DNA of 64,000 bases from Galdieria sulphuraria (GCF_000341285.1 NW_005178452.1:113435-177434); one strand, 5' to 3'; shown: positions 1-10,577, counted from the first letter of the stretch. The notes: generated from the sequence alone by a model not told the origin. Numbers and translations: made by a program.

Positions 1-1
1 C

Positions 2-547
2 GGCAATAGACGTGGCTTACTGCTTCCCAACTCTACAACAGATCAGGAACTCCTTCATATTCGCAATAGTCTTCCAGATTCTGTTGTAGTTCAGCGTTGC
101 GAAGAGCGTCTTAATGCCCTAGGAAACTGCATCGTGACTAACGATTACGTCGCCTTGGTTCATCCCGATTTGGACCGTGAAACAGAGGAGTTGATAGCGG
201 ACGTTTTGGGGGTTACTGTTTTCAGACAAGACATTGCTGGGGAGGCATTGGTAGGAAGTTATTGTTGTTTAACGAACCAGGGAGGCTTGGTTCATCCACT
301 CACCCCAATTGAAGACCAAGATGAGTTGTCTACTCTTATAAGGGTTCCTTTAGTGGCCGGAACAATCAACAGAGGCAGTGAGGTTATTGGAGCAGGACTA
401 GTTGCGAACGATTGGAGTGCTTTTTGTGGTTTGGATACCACTTCAACAGAATTATCAGTTGTGGAAAGTATTTTTCGACTTCGCGATATGGAACCTGTTT
501 CATTTATGAGTGAAGCAAAGCCATCACTGATAGAAAATCTTGCTTGA
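2..547 (+). CDS. EIF6: Translation initiation factor eIF6, C-terminal part (partial)
   Basis: eIF6 binds the 60S ribosomal subunit, blocks premature joining to 40S and acts in late 60S maturation. The frame is open from base 2 with no start in the window, so the 5' part lies upstream. About 181 residues are visible, beginning [20 protein letters not shown] and continuing through the hallmark segments [33 protein letters not shown] and [16 protein letters not shown]; these match the pentein repeats of eIF6 along the whole length. Translation ends at TGA 545-547 after a short, non-conserved tail, as in other eIF6 proteins. There is no intron in the visible part. The next gene (TMA7) is convergent about 270 bases downstream. 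Confidence 0.95.
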   Translation, partial: GNRRGLLLPNSTTDQELLHIRNSLPDSVVVQRCEERLNALGNCIVTNDYVALVHPDLDRETEELIADVLGVTVFRQDIAGEALVGSYCCLTNQGGLVHPLTPIEDQDELSTLIRVPLVAGTINRGSEVIGAGLVANDWSAFCGLDTTSTELSVVESIFRLRDMEPVSFMSEAKPSLIENLA

Positions 548-814
548 GTTTGCGTTATTAAAAGTCTTGAAGCTTGTGCTTGCAATACAAGCTGAACCAA
601 AGGGATTGAATATTTGACGAAAAGCTTCGAGTTTTCGTACACACGTCGACATATGAAAGCGTTATGCTGTAAACTATTCGCACAGGAAGAGAAAAGTTTT
701 CAAGTTTGTCTTTGGACTTTTCGTTATTGAGAAGTTGGCGGAAACATGACATAGTTGTGGAAACAAATAAAGCTTTTGTTTGGTAAACTGGTCATTCTGG
801 CTATCGAAACAAAA

Positions 815-1033
815 TCATTTTTTGCCTTTTGTCTTCAACTGCTCTTGGGCTGCTTTCAGTTTCGCCTGTTCTTCCTTCTGTTTCTTTTTGTATTCCAAGT
901 CTTCCTAGAAGCAAAATGACACATTTCGAAAACATCTGACACGAATCATATCTCACAATACCTCTGTTAACTCTTTCGATGAGGGCTTCGGCTTTTTTAA
1001 GGGCTTCGCTTTGCCACCGTCCCTACCAACCAT
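815..1033 (-). CDS. TMA7: Translation machinery-associated protein 7 (TMA7), 53 aa
   Basis: A very small, lysine-rich ribosome-associated protein of unknown exact role. Exons on the minus strand are 1033-962 and 904-815, with a 57-nt intron 961-905 (GTATTG...CTAG). The product starts MVGRDGGKAKPLKKPKPSSK and continues LTEEDLEYKKKQKEEQAKLK, ending in KGKK. This keeps the TMA7 pattern: a GR.GGK.KPLK.PK start, an ED..YK.KQKEEQ helix and a basic tail. At 53 residues it is a little shorter than the usual 64. Splicing joins the two halves in frame exactly at the conserved E-E-D, which supports the model. The gene is too short for ordinary ORF finding. Confidence 0.85.
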
Positions 1034-1149
1034 GTTATGGTATACAACACAAATTGATCAATATCACCAACTGCAAAATTAAAATGCGTGTAGAGGTCTT
1101 TTCGTTAGTGATTTGGAGCATCGAACAAGCAGATTCAGTTTTACAAAAG

Positions 1150-1688
1150 TTACTCCGTGGAATAGGATGAGGCTCTTATTGCATCGACAATATCTCTAAC
1201 AGAAAAGTCATCGAAATTTTCGTTAAAGAAGAAAAAATACCAACAATATTTCCACGATGGCAAGGACTACTATAGTATAATCACCAAAAACGGGTAATAT
1301 TGATACGTAGCCTATATCTTCGAACCTGCAAACAAGTTGTGAGTGTATCTGCAAACTGAAGATTCAAGAACCCTTACTTGTCTTGGAAACGCAGAAATTT
1401 CTCATTGTAGGAAGGAGCCAAAACAGGAAATAAGATGAACGATAGAGAATACGACTCTTCTAGTTCTCTTACGAGTGCCATCTCTGAATCGTTGCTTGAG
1501 TCTTCATCAATGACTAGAAAGGCAACAGGTTGTGAGTTCTCTTCCACTAAGATATAATCCTATTCTCATAAAGTTAGGTTTTAATTCAGCAGTGCACCCT
1601 TTTTACTGACAGCTACGGCATCATCAATTTCTGTTATTACAGGTTAGCATCATTTTACGTCATGTTGCTTCGACCAACCTCGTAGCAT
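1150..1688 (-). CDS. Hypothetical spliced protein, about 109 aa, not recognised
   Basis: Exons on the minus strand: 1688-1679, 1630-1607, 1546-1378, 1325-1245 and 1195-1150. The four introns are 48-60 nt long with GT-AG ends, and all phases agree, giving one open frame of 109 codons. The protein begins MLREIDDAVAVMEENSQ and contains two hydrophobic beta-like stretches (PVAFLVIDED and SFILFPVLAPSY), a hydrophobic segment around GDYTIVVLAIVEIL, and ends IRASSYSTE. The composition looks like a folded alpha/beta protein. I do not recognise a family. The first exon is only 10 nt, and the donor of the last intron (GTTGGT) is weak, so the two ends are the least certain parts. It lies tail to head with TMA7 on the same strand. 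Confidence 0.45.
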
Positions 1689-1827
1689 AAAATGAGTCTG
1701 CAAAATTGTTGTGTATATACTTTCCTTTCTTCTTCGATTTACTAACAATATTTTTGTGTCTTGCATTGCTTTTTATCTTTGAGAAATAAGAGTGTCTTTG
1801 TCTTCGGCTTAAAAAGAAAGCGCCAAA

Positions 1828-2210
1828 ATGAAGAATCTCCCTTTTTCTGCCAAGTCTCCAAAAGCGGAAAAATCAACGAGTCTTTTAAAATTGCATCATT
1901 CTGAAGGTCGCAGCTTACCGATTCTTTAGACCTTTAAGTTTTCATTGAAAGGTTACAAACCAGTAGGTCTTCAGGTGTTGTCGTATTCGAAAGTTTGCAT
2001 TGAACAGAAACTTTCACCATATCATCTTCACGTTTGTCATTATTGACATAACTTTCGTTAACTTCTTTGACAGACTACTTTCAAAGTGACAAATGGACAC
2101 TTTGTCACACCATGCTTGAAAAGAAAGAATGTTTACTCAAAACGGTGAGAGGGCTGTTGGATCCTACTGTGATGTTATACTACGAAACGGGAGTGTTAAC
2201 TAGTCTTTAG
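1828..2210 (+). CDS. Possible small spliced gene, not recognised
   Basis: A candidate reading frame starts at ATG 1828 (MKNLPFSAKSPKAEK...) and may be spliced twice: about 45 nt starting near 1906 and about 38 nt ending near 2071. The last exon then reads DYFQ/YYFQSDKWTLCHTMLEKK and finishes VMLYYETGVLTSL before TAG at 2208-2210. Coding-like stretches in compatible phase are the only evidence. The donors (GTCGCA, GTCATT) are poor and one intron would be shorter than any other in the window. I recognise no family. It could equally be UTR or a pseudogene. Confidence 0.28.
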
Positions 2211-2595
2211 AAAGTCCCTTTTGAACCAAGTCTGCAAAAGTGACGGCAAAAAGCGTGCTCTGTAACAAAGATTCTCAAAAAAAAACTTGTCTCATATAGA
2301 AAAGTATTCTAGGACATGAGCTATATTACAGTTTGCAAATAGATATTCTCAACTTTTCCTCACACGTAGTCGCTTCCACAAACTAGTTTCGAGAAGCAGT
2401 AGTTTCTCAAGCTGCACGTAGGCCATTCAACATAGACTTGTTCCAATAACACTAACTTGATATATATAATGGTTTCTCAAAATCTCTACATTTCCATTAC
2501 AATCGATTGAAATACTACGACCTGGAGTTATACGGGGCTGTTTCTACATCTTCCGCAACAACTTTCTTAGGCTCGGTTTGCTTGTCTGTTTTAAA
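2211..2595. other. Intergenic, upstream of NAA10
   Basis: I see no coding frame or RNA gene. This stretch presumably holds the promoter of the NAA10 gene that starts at 2596. Confidence 0.4.
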
Positions 2596-3147
2596 ATGGT
2601 GAATATAAGAAGAGCAACGGTAACTATTGTTTTTTATTTTATATGTTTTTTGAAACTCTTGTCTTTGTAGCCTGAAGACTTGTTTGCCATGCAAACGTGT
2701 AACTTGTTGTGTCTTCCCGAAAATTATCAGTTTAAGTACTATTTGTATCATTTGTTGTCTTGGCCACAGTTATTATTTGTCGCAGAAAACTTTGACAAGA
2801 AGATCGTCGGATATGTTCTGGCAAAGATGGAGGAAGATGCTGTAGAGCCACACGGACATATTACTTCTTTGGCTGTTTTGAGACATTATCGGAAGCTAGG
2901 CATCGCGCGAAAGTTGATGGAAGCTGCTCATCGCGAAATGCAGGTTCTTTTTGGTGCTGTGTACTGTTCTCTTCACGTAAGAGTGACGAACGTTGCTGCT
3001 CAACACCTTTATATGGAGTCGTTATCGTATCAAATCCATGACGTCGAGGCGAAATATTATGCTGACGGAGAGGATGCGTACGACATGAGATGTATATTTA
3101 AAGAACGTTCTGGGAAGAGGATTTCAAAGAATCATACTATAAATTGA
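2596..3147 (+). CDS. NAA10: N-alpha-acetyltransferase 10 (NatA catalytic subunit), 166 aa
   Basis: Catalytic GNAT subunit of NatA, which acetylates the N-termini of nascent Ser/Ala/Thr/Gly-starting proteins at the ribosome, normally with the auxiliary subunit NAA15. Exons are 2596-2619 and 2671-3147, with a 51-nt intron. The first exon supplies MVNIRRAT, which joins [20 protein letters not shown], almost the canonical ARD1 start. Further signatures are [42 protein letters not shown] (the acetyl-CoA loop R-x-x-G-I-A), [10 protein letters not shown] and [11 protein letters not shown]. The length fits the short ARD1 core without a long acidic tail. Without the 24-nt first exon the beta-1 strand would be missing, so the spliced start is preferred. 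Confidence 0.93.
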
Positions 3148-4314
3148 GATAGAGCAAGGTTTGACCTTTGTTTGCAATGAAACAAAGACACTCAGCGAAA
3201 GATCTCGTCTTTTATTGAAGTAAAATTTCAGAGATCCAATTGCGACCGTTTCGTTAGTTTTAAGGCACATGAAAAGGACTCGTATAATTCTTGCGTGTCT
3301 TTGAGCACTTTGGACTCCACGTCAAAATGAATATGACAGAAGATAACTTCCCAGATGATATCCCAAGGTATATATATAGAAAGAGAGAAATGCCATCAGC
3401 AGATTTCGCTGCTATAAAAAATTATAGGCTTTGAATCCAACCACAATTAGATGATTTAAGAGCACTCAAGCCGTTTAGCGAATATTCTTCGTGAACTTTT
3501 AGTCTTCAAATAGTCAGTTACATTTCGTTCGAAGCTTTCAACTTCCAAGACAAAGTTTGAAGGTGTGGAACTGATCGAGAGAATGATTACGAATAGCGCT
3601 ACGAAACATTTATATTCTATTCATTTCGTTGGTCTCTCAAACAGATTTATCGTTACAAGACTGGACTAATACTACGAGAGACTCTTTTGCATTCTGTAAT
3701 GCTGACCAACAGTGCTGCTAGCTTTAAGCGCATGAAATTCTTTTCCATGGCTACGCTAAGACTCCTGCCCAGATATAGCTCCAATGCTTAGCTTTCCAAG
3801 CAGACATGGTGGAAAATTTAAGCTTCAAGTAGATTTTTATCATCAATCTGTGTATATCACTAATATGAAAAGGTTTATAACAAGTCGATAAGAACTAGCT
3901 TCGCCGAATTGTTGATACCTTTCATTTCAAAGTAGCCATCACAGACCTTTAATAAGCTATACTTTGTTTTTCTGGCCATTCCCAAAAAAAGCAACTCAAC
4001 CCATCTTCAATATTCTATGGAAACTGAATAAGTAAAGTCCAAGATGCTCAACGTGCTGACAATAGTAATTGAGGAGGACAATCCCAACGCAACGATGATT
4101 TAGATCAAAATGGCCCAATAGCACATTAATACTTGACGTTTCGCCACGTAGCCAAGAACTTGAAGCATGGCTTTCGAGACACAAGACAGTTCCAGACACA
4201 AAGAAACTGCACGTTTAAAGAACCAAGAGTTTTTAGAGTTTCTTAAGTTAAAACTATGCTTTCCACAAAGTCGTAAGCTTTTGTGAACGTTTTCAAACAA
4301 TATCTTTTACGCTA
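3148..4314. other. 1.17-kb stretch with no supported gene
   Basis: Several short frames occur on both strands but none has a convincing start, splice pattern or family resemblance. A short ATG frame at about 3327 (MNMTEDNFPDDIPR) runs into a possible donor GTATAT, but no matching second exon is clear. I saw no tRNA B-box or snRNA signature. This is one of the longest unassigned gaps in an otherwise dense window. Confidence 0.4.
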
Positions 4315-5777
4315 TTGTTAGTTTTAAAAGGTGTTCCGTTTCTTTTTCTGGTTGTAACGATATGCTTCATCTTTTGCGTGGATAGACGTTTAAGAGACTC
4401 TCTCGAACGAAGGTTTGGAGTTATAATAGACGCTGGAAGTAGTGGTACACGAGTGCACGTATGTTCTTTTTCCTTGCAAAATGGAGGTAGGTGTTTTGCT
4501 TCGACTATATTGCTGTTTTTCTTTTCGAGTATGTTTAGATAATCTCATTCTGGAGAAGGATCATTATCTCGAAGTAAGAAATTATAGTGAAAACCTTTTG
4601 GGACACTAATTTGTGCAAAGGCAAAACATAGTCTTACAGTGTGTTTTCAAAATGCTTCACGAGTAGCAAACTTGGGATTCATTTTTTCAAAATTGCTCAA
4701 CTTTGTTCGTGACATAGTACCTGAACCAGAAAGACCTAGAACACCAATATTCTTGAAAGCCACTGCAGGACTTCGTTTAATGCATGGAGATATAGTTGAA
4801 GCTGTATTAGATGCCACTCGTGGTATTCTTATTGCGTCAGAATTTTCATTTGAGCCTTCAAGAGCTATAGTTATGGATGGCAGTGATGAAGCGTTGTACG
4901 GTTGGATTACTGTCAATTCTTTGTTGAATACCCTTTCCAATGAGTTGCTCCAAACTTTTGGAGTTTTGGATTTAGGTGGCGGTTCGTTTCAGGTGGCATT
5001 CGATACAAACAGTTCTTTGAATGACCAGGTAAGGATTTGAGGAAGATAGCTTGTTATAGTGTTCATGTCCCATTTAGAGTATACGCAACATTCCTGTATT
5101 AGACAAAACTTACCATGTATATTCTCAGAGCTTTCTTGGTATGGGTCTTGTAGAGTTTCGAAGGAGATTGTACAAGTTTTTAAAGGAAAGAGATCAGTTG
5201 ACAAGTAATCCTTGCTTTTACAAGGGTGTCACAGATGTTATTGATGTAAGTTGGAGTTTTTGGCCACATGATGGTTAACAACGGGAACTATTAGGTTGAT
5301 GGAAGAGAGCAAAGTTTTGTAGAGACATCTGGAATGGGCAGTTTTGAATCTTGTGTTGCTTTAATAAGTGACGTTTTCGTGGAAGAGTTTCATTTTTCTG
5401 TTGGAGAATTCAGAAATAGATGGAACACAAGTATTGATAACTTCATTGCGTTTGCCTTCTTCTTTGACCGAATTTCAACTTTTGGTCTATCTCTAGAGTC
5501 GAGTCTCTCAGATTTAGAAGAAATGGGTCGTTATATATGTTCGGAGGAATGGAATGTCGTTCAGAATACTTACACTAGTGTACGTAATGGAGCACCTGAG
5601 CATCTTTGTTTCGATATGGCTTATATATACTTTTTACTTTTTGAATTTTTGGGAATTGAACAAACACAAAAGACGGTTTGGTTTCTACAGAGTTATCAGG
5701 GAAGCGAGTTTGGTTGGTCACTGGGAGCGTTGGTTCATGAGATGAATCTTCTTTTACATGAAAAGCAAGTTCTATGA
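4315..5777 (+). CDS. Apyrase / nucleoside triphosphate diphosphohydrolase (GDA1-CD39 family)
   Basis: Hydrolyses NTPs and NDPs to NMPs, usually in the Golgi or ER lumen or outside the cell. Exons are about 4315-4486, 4539-4586, 4640-5028, 5078-5245 and 5295-5777, with introns of 49-53 nt. The apyrase-conserved regions appear in order: ACR1 DAGSSGTRVHV, ACR2 FLKATAGLRLM, ACR3 ALYGWITVN, ACR4 GVLDLGGGSFQVAF and a C-terminal GWSLGALVHE. A single hydrophobic segment before ACR1 (VPFLFLVVTICFIFCV) fits an N-terminal membrane anchor. The true start is unclear: the frame is open from 4252 without an ATG, so a small first exon or another start must exist; 4315 is only an anchor point. The gene ends 73 bases from the convergent formamidase gene. 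Confidence 0.88.
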
Positions 5778-5850
5778 ACAGGGGAAATGCCGTTCCTCTC
5801 TGAAGGTTCAACAACAATTCAATGGTATCAGAAAACTTGTTCGGACAAAT

Positions 5851-6981
5851 TTATTCAAATATATCAAGAGGTAATATAGCTGAAACGAGAACATTTGGAA
5901 TATCTGGTAACTGGCTTACGTGGAAATCTACTGCAACACTGCAAAGACAATATGCTTGTAGATTGCTGTATCCGTACTTCTGATGAATATAGTTTATCAT
6001 GTTCCATAGCGCATTCTTTGTAGAACTTGTCAGGTTCTCACTGTAATTGACCCCTGTCTCACGGTCCACACATATACCTGTTGTTGCGTAGAAAGGGCCA
6101 TGTAAAGAAGACAAACAATGGTCATTCGGACCCATCTGATTCAAAATATCTCTACTAAAAGATATATCTCTTTGACCAGTGCGCGAAGCTTCTCCTTTAA
6201 GAACTCGAAGACGCACAGTTAATGTTGCAGCCATTTCTATGGCAGTCCCGCAACACTCATTGTCACCTTGTGCGAAATGTGCATCACCAGCTGAAAACAA
6301 TGCACCACTGACATAAACAGGCAAGTACACAGTAGTTCCCTTAGTAAGTTGTTTGATATCAACGTTACCACCTGTCTCATGTGGTGCGATAGTTCTAATT
6401 GCCTCACTTGATAGATGTCCTGTTGGTACAGCTCCATGTTCTGAAGGCACTTCAACAGCACCACCTTGGCTTTTCAATTTTTCTTCTCTTTCATTGATAA
6501 CTTTAAGCAAATCAGAAGAAGGACTGGTGCCCATAACACCCATGAAAGGATTGCCGTGAATATGAACTTTGGGAAGATCAGGAGATGTGGCAACGTTGTC
6601 TTCAATATGCCAACGCACAATAAAAGGTTCTCTGAAAGAATCTCTCAGAAAACCAAAACCTGGTATATTCACTGTGTACGCAAAAGATGAAGCTTCAACG
6701 TTCAAAACATCAACAGCTAAGATATCTCCTGGTTCCGCTCCCTCAACATAAATAGGACCAGTTAGCGGATGAACTCTCCCAAGATCCACTTGTCTCAACT
6801 CTGAAGCTTGAGTATCTGGGCCTATCTGACAGTCGAAAGCGTCCAGAGTGTCCATCACTACAACGTCTCCAGACTTGACAACTTGAATAGGAGGAATACC
6901 AGGATGCCATCTATTATGACCTTTATTTGGTTGTTTAGATAGTGGAAGATGTCGATCCAACTCTATTCTGAACGTAGACAT
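5851..6981 (-). CDS. Acetamidase/formamidase family protein, 376 aa, intronless
   Basis: Members hydrolyse formamide or short amides to ammonia and a carboxylate. The ATG at 6981 starts MSTFRIELDRHLPLSKQP and is the first in-frame methionine. Family signatures are KGHNRWHPGIPPI near the N-terminus, SGDVVVMDTLDAFDCQI, VHPLTGPIYVEGAEPGD, IPGFGFLRD, VHIHGNPFMGVMG, PHETGGNVDIKQLTKGTTVY, FSAGDAHFAQGDNECCGTAIE and YCLCSVAVDFHVSQ. The length fits formamidase. The gene lies 68 bases downstream of the amine oxidase on the same strand; both release nitrogen from organic compounds, so it may serve nitrogen scavenging (inference). The family is mainly bacterial, fungal and plant; origin by transfer is possible but not shown here. 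Confidence 0.92.
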   Translation of the reverse strand: MSTFRIELDRHLPLSKQPNKGHNRWHPGIPPIQVVKSGDVVVMDTLDAFDCQIGPDTQASELRQVDLGRVHPLTGPIYVEGAEPGDILAVDVLNVEASSFAYTVNIPGFGFLRDSFREPFIVRWHIEDNVATSPDLPKVHIHGNPFMGVMGTSPSSDLLKVINEREEKLKSQGGAVEVPSEHGAVPTGHLSSEAIRTIAPHETGGNVDIKQLTKGTTVYLPVYVSGALFSAGDAHFAQGDNECCGTAIEMAATLTVRLRVLKGEASRTGQRDISFSRDILNQMGPNDHCLSSLHGPFYATTGICVDRETGVNYSENLTSSTKNALWNMINYIHQKYGYSNLQAYCLCSVAVDFHVSQLPDIPNVLVSAILPLDIFE

Positions 6982-7049
6982 GGAATGGCAAAAACAAATG
7001 AAAGCAAATGAAGAAAAACTATTTCTACCAAAATTCTCTTCACCGCTTT

Positions 7050-8570
7050 TCAATTCGTTTTTAATGTTTGGCTCTTGATTCCTTCCAATTCTAAAATTCG
7101 TTTGGCTTCTCTGCAGCCACTCAGATATGCGCCATGTGTTGTTGAATAAAACTTTCTATGGGTCGCTTCGCCGGCAAAAAATAAGCAAGGATTGTAAATC
7201 CTATGAGAATCGCTAGTTTCCAGTCCCAGTTCGGGCAGGTTCACTGGTTCTGCTAGAATCTCAAAATCAGAGCCACTAGCGCCAACAGGAACAAAAGAAT
7301 ACGACCCCCGAAATAAAGGATTGCTATACCAGCTACTTCGAATTACTCTGATGGGCTCCGCTTCAACCAAGCCGAATCGCGATAGCAATAGCTTTGTGTG
7401 TTGCAAAATAGCGTCATCTGACTCTTGTTCCATTTGTTTGGCTGAAGCACCCGTGAGCCAGAAACTTAATATATTGTTTACTGCTCGAAACGAAAATATC
7501 TTTTTGGTCCAGTGAGAAGGTTCCTCTCGCTCCAAACTCTCGTTCCACAAGAGTGAGACATAATCCCATTGTTTGCCTTGATGTTGTAAAGGTTGCCTAT
7601 CAAATTCTACAAATACCTTGTCAACTGTACCAAGGGCCAGACGATGAATAGCATCTTTCTTCTTACGAGGCAGAGGTGGGTCAAAAAGGTTAGATTCTCT
7701 TTCTTGCAGGACACCCAATGAGCCTGTCCAAATGAGATATTCTGCAGTAAATACTTCACTATTACTACATTCAATGGAGACCCGATTATTTCTATCGCTA
7801 CCTCCCCATCGTATACGAGTGACTTCCCTACCAAAAAGGATATTTTCTGATGGGAATCCTGCAAGAAGAGATTCCACTATCTTAGAAAAGCCACATAAGA
7901 CTTCCACATTTTCCCCAGCAAGTTCACAGTACTCATGGAGATATTCCAATGAGAGCTCGCTTAAAGAAGAGCAGGCTGAAATGGAACATTCCAATCTCTT
8001 CCTCCATTGAAATACTAAGCGTTGGGCTTCACTAGGTGTCATTCCTGTTTCTAAATGGTCCTGTTTCCATCTCTTTGATAAATACTCTTCGATAGAGTCA
8101 TTGTATTGTTTGGCATCTACTTGAAGAGTTGGCCAATGAAAAATTTCATTTCTATATCTGCCGAATTTCTCTAAAGCGTCTTTCACAACGTAGGTTTCGA
8201 CGAAAGTTCCTCCTTCTCTAATAAAAGGACACTCCGCAAGTTTCCAACTAGTCAGTTCCTCTTCGTTTGGTTCGGCTTTGTCCTCGGGGCTTGGATATTT
8301 TTCTACAAGTCCTCGGACTACAGCTAAGTCATAAATTGGATTGTTCACGGTTCCATGTATCCATGTAGCACCCAATTCCATTCCAGGACTCACAGTACAG
8401 ACTCTACCGCCTATGCGATGGGAAGCTTCCAAAATACACACTAGTGATCCAGTTACTCGAGAGCAATAGCATATTTTATTTCAATTCCTACCTTGTACGT
8501 TTGCAGCATGTAGTGCGGAAGCAGCAGTTATACCGGCTATTCCAGCACCGACCACGATTACTTGTGGCAT
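7050..8570 (-). CDS. FAD-dependent amine (polyamine-type) oxidase, 489 aa
   Basis: Flavoprotein of the monoamine/polyamine oxidase fold that oxidises an amine C-N bond, making an aldehyde and H2O2. Exons on the minus strand are 8570-8492 and 8440-7050, with a 51-nt intron. Exon 1 provides the Rossmann motif VIVVGAGIAGITAASAL and exon 2 completes it with CILEASHRIGGRV and ELGATWIHG. The C-terminus carries the FAD-binding PCLFFAGEATHRKFYSTTHG and YLSGCREAKRIL. Polyamine oxidase, N-acetylpolyamine oxidase and LSD1-like enzymes share these motifs; without SWIRM or tower domains I favour a polyamine oxidase. There is no evident peroxisomal tripeptide (the protein ends KTN). Its neighbour downstream is the formamidase. 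Confidence 0.88.
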
Positions 8571-9058
8571 GGACGTTATCGAATATCGACGAATCAATCG
8601 CCAAATAATTTTCATGTCAAAGGCTGTGATATCAAAAAGTGTTTAACTTGGAAATTCCATCTACTACTTAGATTGATTATCATTGCGAGGCTTTTCTTTC
8701 TTGTGAACTTTGAAAGACTGCATTTGGATATAAGAGTCTTCTTGCATTCTAAAGCGGATCAAGACAAACTATTGGTATGATGGGGAGCTATGCCTTTATT
8801 GACTTTTTTCAATTTGGCTCATTCTTGAATAGATTCAATCTATTTTTTCCATTCTTCTTGTTCTGGAACTTGCGTATTTTTAGATATCGCAGCACTTATT
8901 GTGGTTATAGATGAGTCTCAATGGAATAGCGGGTTTGTTTCCCAAAGCGATTGAGATATGAAGTTTGGTTGTGTTTAGATAGCATATAAAAAAGCATAGA
9001 TACAAACTTTATCGTACTCTCAACTAGAAAAACACATAACGGAACGCGAAAATCTATC
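8571..9058. other. Intergenic, upstream of amine oxidase
   Basis: About 490 bases between two minus-strand genes. I see no coding signal; the amine oxidase promoter and MGST3 3' UTR are expected here. Confidence 0.4.
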
Positions 9059-9573
9059 TCAAATGACTTTCAATAGAGACAAGGCTAAGGCTATCGTAGC
9101 TCCTAACAAACCAAGAAGTCCAAAGTCTACGAGTTGCCTTCAATACAACAAACATATAAAATATCTATACAAGTGTACTTACAACCAAAAGTGCCTCGCA
9201 TTCGCTTCTTGGGATCACCAGAATAATAACCCAAAGCGTACTGAATGCGACCGAAACACCAAATCAGTCCAGATATCGAACTAAAGATGGGAGCATATAG
9301 CCCTCCTAATAACATAAGAACTAAGAATGTTGGTGTTTTTTCTAAAGTATTCTGATGGGCACGTTGGTAGCAGTTAAAGTGGCTATCCTCCTTGTTCTCA
9401 TACATAGTCGGGTATTTTACGTTGAAACGCTTCCTTGCCTGTCCCACCTTTATTTCTTTCCACACTAAGATGAATATAAAAAATACAACCACAAGAATAA
9501 CATATCCGTATTCTCGTGGAACCAAAAGAGTTCCACTCTTTCCTGAAAGAAAGGCCCGAGTGCCACTTAACAT
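9059..9573 (-). CDS. MAPEG family, microsomal glutathione S-transferase 3-like, 152 aa
   Basis: Small integral membrane enzyme of the MAPEG superfamily (glutathione transferase/peroxidase or leukotriene C4 synthase activity). Exons on the minus strand are 9573-9183 and 9126-9059, with a 56-nt intron starting GTAAGT. Four hydrophobic segments are visible: VILVVVFFIFILVW, TFLVLMLLGGLYAPIF, the stretch around GRIQYALGYYSG, and GLLGLLGATIALALSLL from exon 2. The signature RAHQNTLEKTPTFLV and GRIQYALGYYSGDPKKR identify the MGST3 branch. Exon 2 gives the last helix, so the unspliced frame would be truncated. The start is divergent from endonuclease III, with 56 bases between start codons. Confidence 0.9.
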
Positions 9574-9629
9574 TATCTAAATCCAAAATACAATGAAAAG
9601 TGTTGTGTGAGTTGTTCAAAGCGAACTTG

Positions 9630-10577
9630 ATGACTATGCAAGATGAGAAGACTTTGTTTGAAAAGGCAGCATTTATTAGGAAGTTATTGGACTTGTTGTA
9701 TCCAGATATAGAGTGCTTCTTACGGCATGACGATCCTTTCACGTTATTGGTGGCCGTTGTTTTGTCTGCCCAAACGACAGACAAAGTAGTCAACAAGGTT
9801 ACCCCTGAACTATTCAAAGTCGCCTCGAGTCCCAATGACTTACTTCAGCTTTCAGAGGAAAAGTTGCGCAAAATAATAGAGCCCATAGGACTCGCCGCAA
9901 GGAAGGCAAAGGCTTTAAAGGGCTTGGCCGAAAAGCTTTGTTGTGACTTTGAAGGAGTAGTTCCACAGACTTTTGAAGAGCTTGAGAGCCTTCCTGGAGT
10001 CGGGCACAAAACCGCCAGTGTTGTGATGAGCCAAGCATTTGGAAAACCTGCTTTTCCGGTTGGCAAAAGCATCTTTTTGGAGTACTTCTTTGATGATCCA
10101 CTATTGACATAGGTTGACACTCATATTCAACGGCTCGCGTGCCGGTAAGTTGCTATATCTAGTCTTTTGTGGCTAATTGTATAGTCGCCGTTGCATATAG
10201 CTGGGGTTTTGGTAACGAAAAGTCTATAAGGATTACGGAAGAGAATCTAAAACATTATTTTCCTGAAGAGTGTTGGCTCAAGCTTCATTTGCAGTTGATT
10301 CAATATGGCAGAGATCACTGTCCTGCACAAAGACACGGTTGGTTTTCCTTTAGAGAATTTCGTTGCAGTCGTTCACACCTGAGTAGTCACAAAGGATTGC
10401 GTAATTTGTTCATGGAAACCAGGAATGGACCCCAGTAAAATATTGTCTAGAAAAGATAAACAAGTTGTAGAAGATAAAGTTGTTTCAAGTAAGCCAGATA
10501 AGAAGAAAATAAGAACAAATAGTCCAAGACACGGAACTAGTAGCAAGTATCATTTGAGAAGTAGTAGTAAGAAATGA
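9630..10577 (+). CDS. NTH1: Endonuclease III-like base-excision glycosylase (NTH1), about 262 aa
   Basis: Bifunctional DNA glycosylase/AP lyase that removes oxidised pyrimidines. Exons: 9630-10058, 10113-10144, 10201-10337 and 10387-10577; introns are 49-56 nt. Features in order: the N-terminal helix region with LLVAVVLSAQTTDK, the helix-hairpin-helix LPGVGHKTASVV with the catalytic Lys, and VDTHIQRLACRWGFGN with the catalytic Asp, assembled across exons 1-3. The iron-sulphur loop is unusual: Cys residues occur in HCPAQRH and DCVICSWKPG, but the spacing differs from C-x6-C-x2-C-x5-C and a fourth Cys is not seen. The last exon then encodes a Lys/Ser-rich tail. The 3' splice is the weak point: without it the frame stops at 10438. 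No clear organelle targeting sequence is visible. Confidence 0.85.

Noticed and set aside
10059-10112. Continuation of the endonuclease III frame to a stop at 10112
   Set aside because: The conserved VDTH motif lies after this 54-nt segment, so it is an intron.
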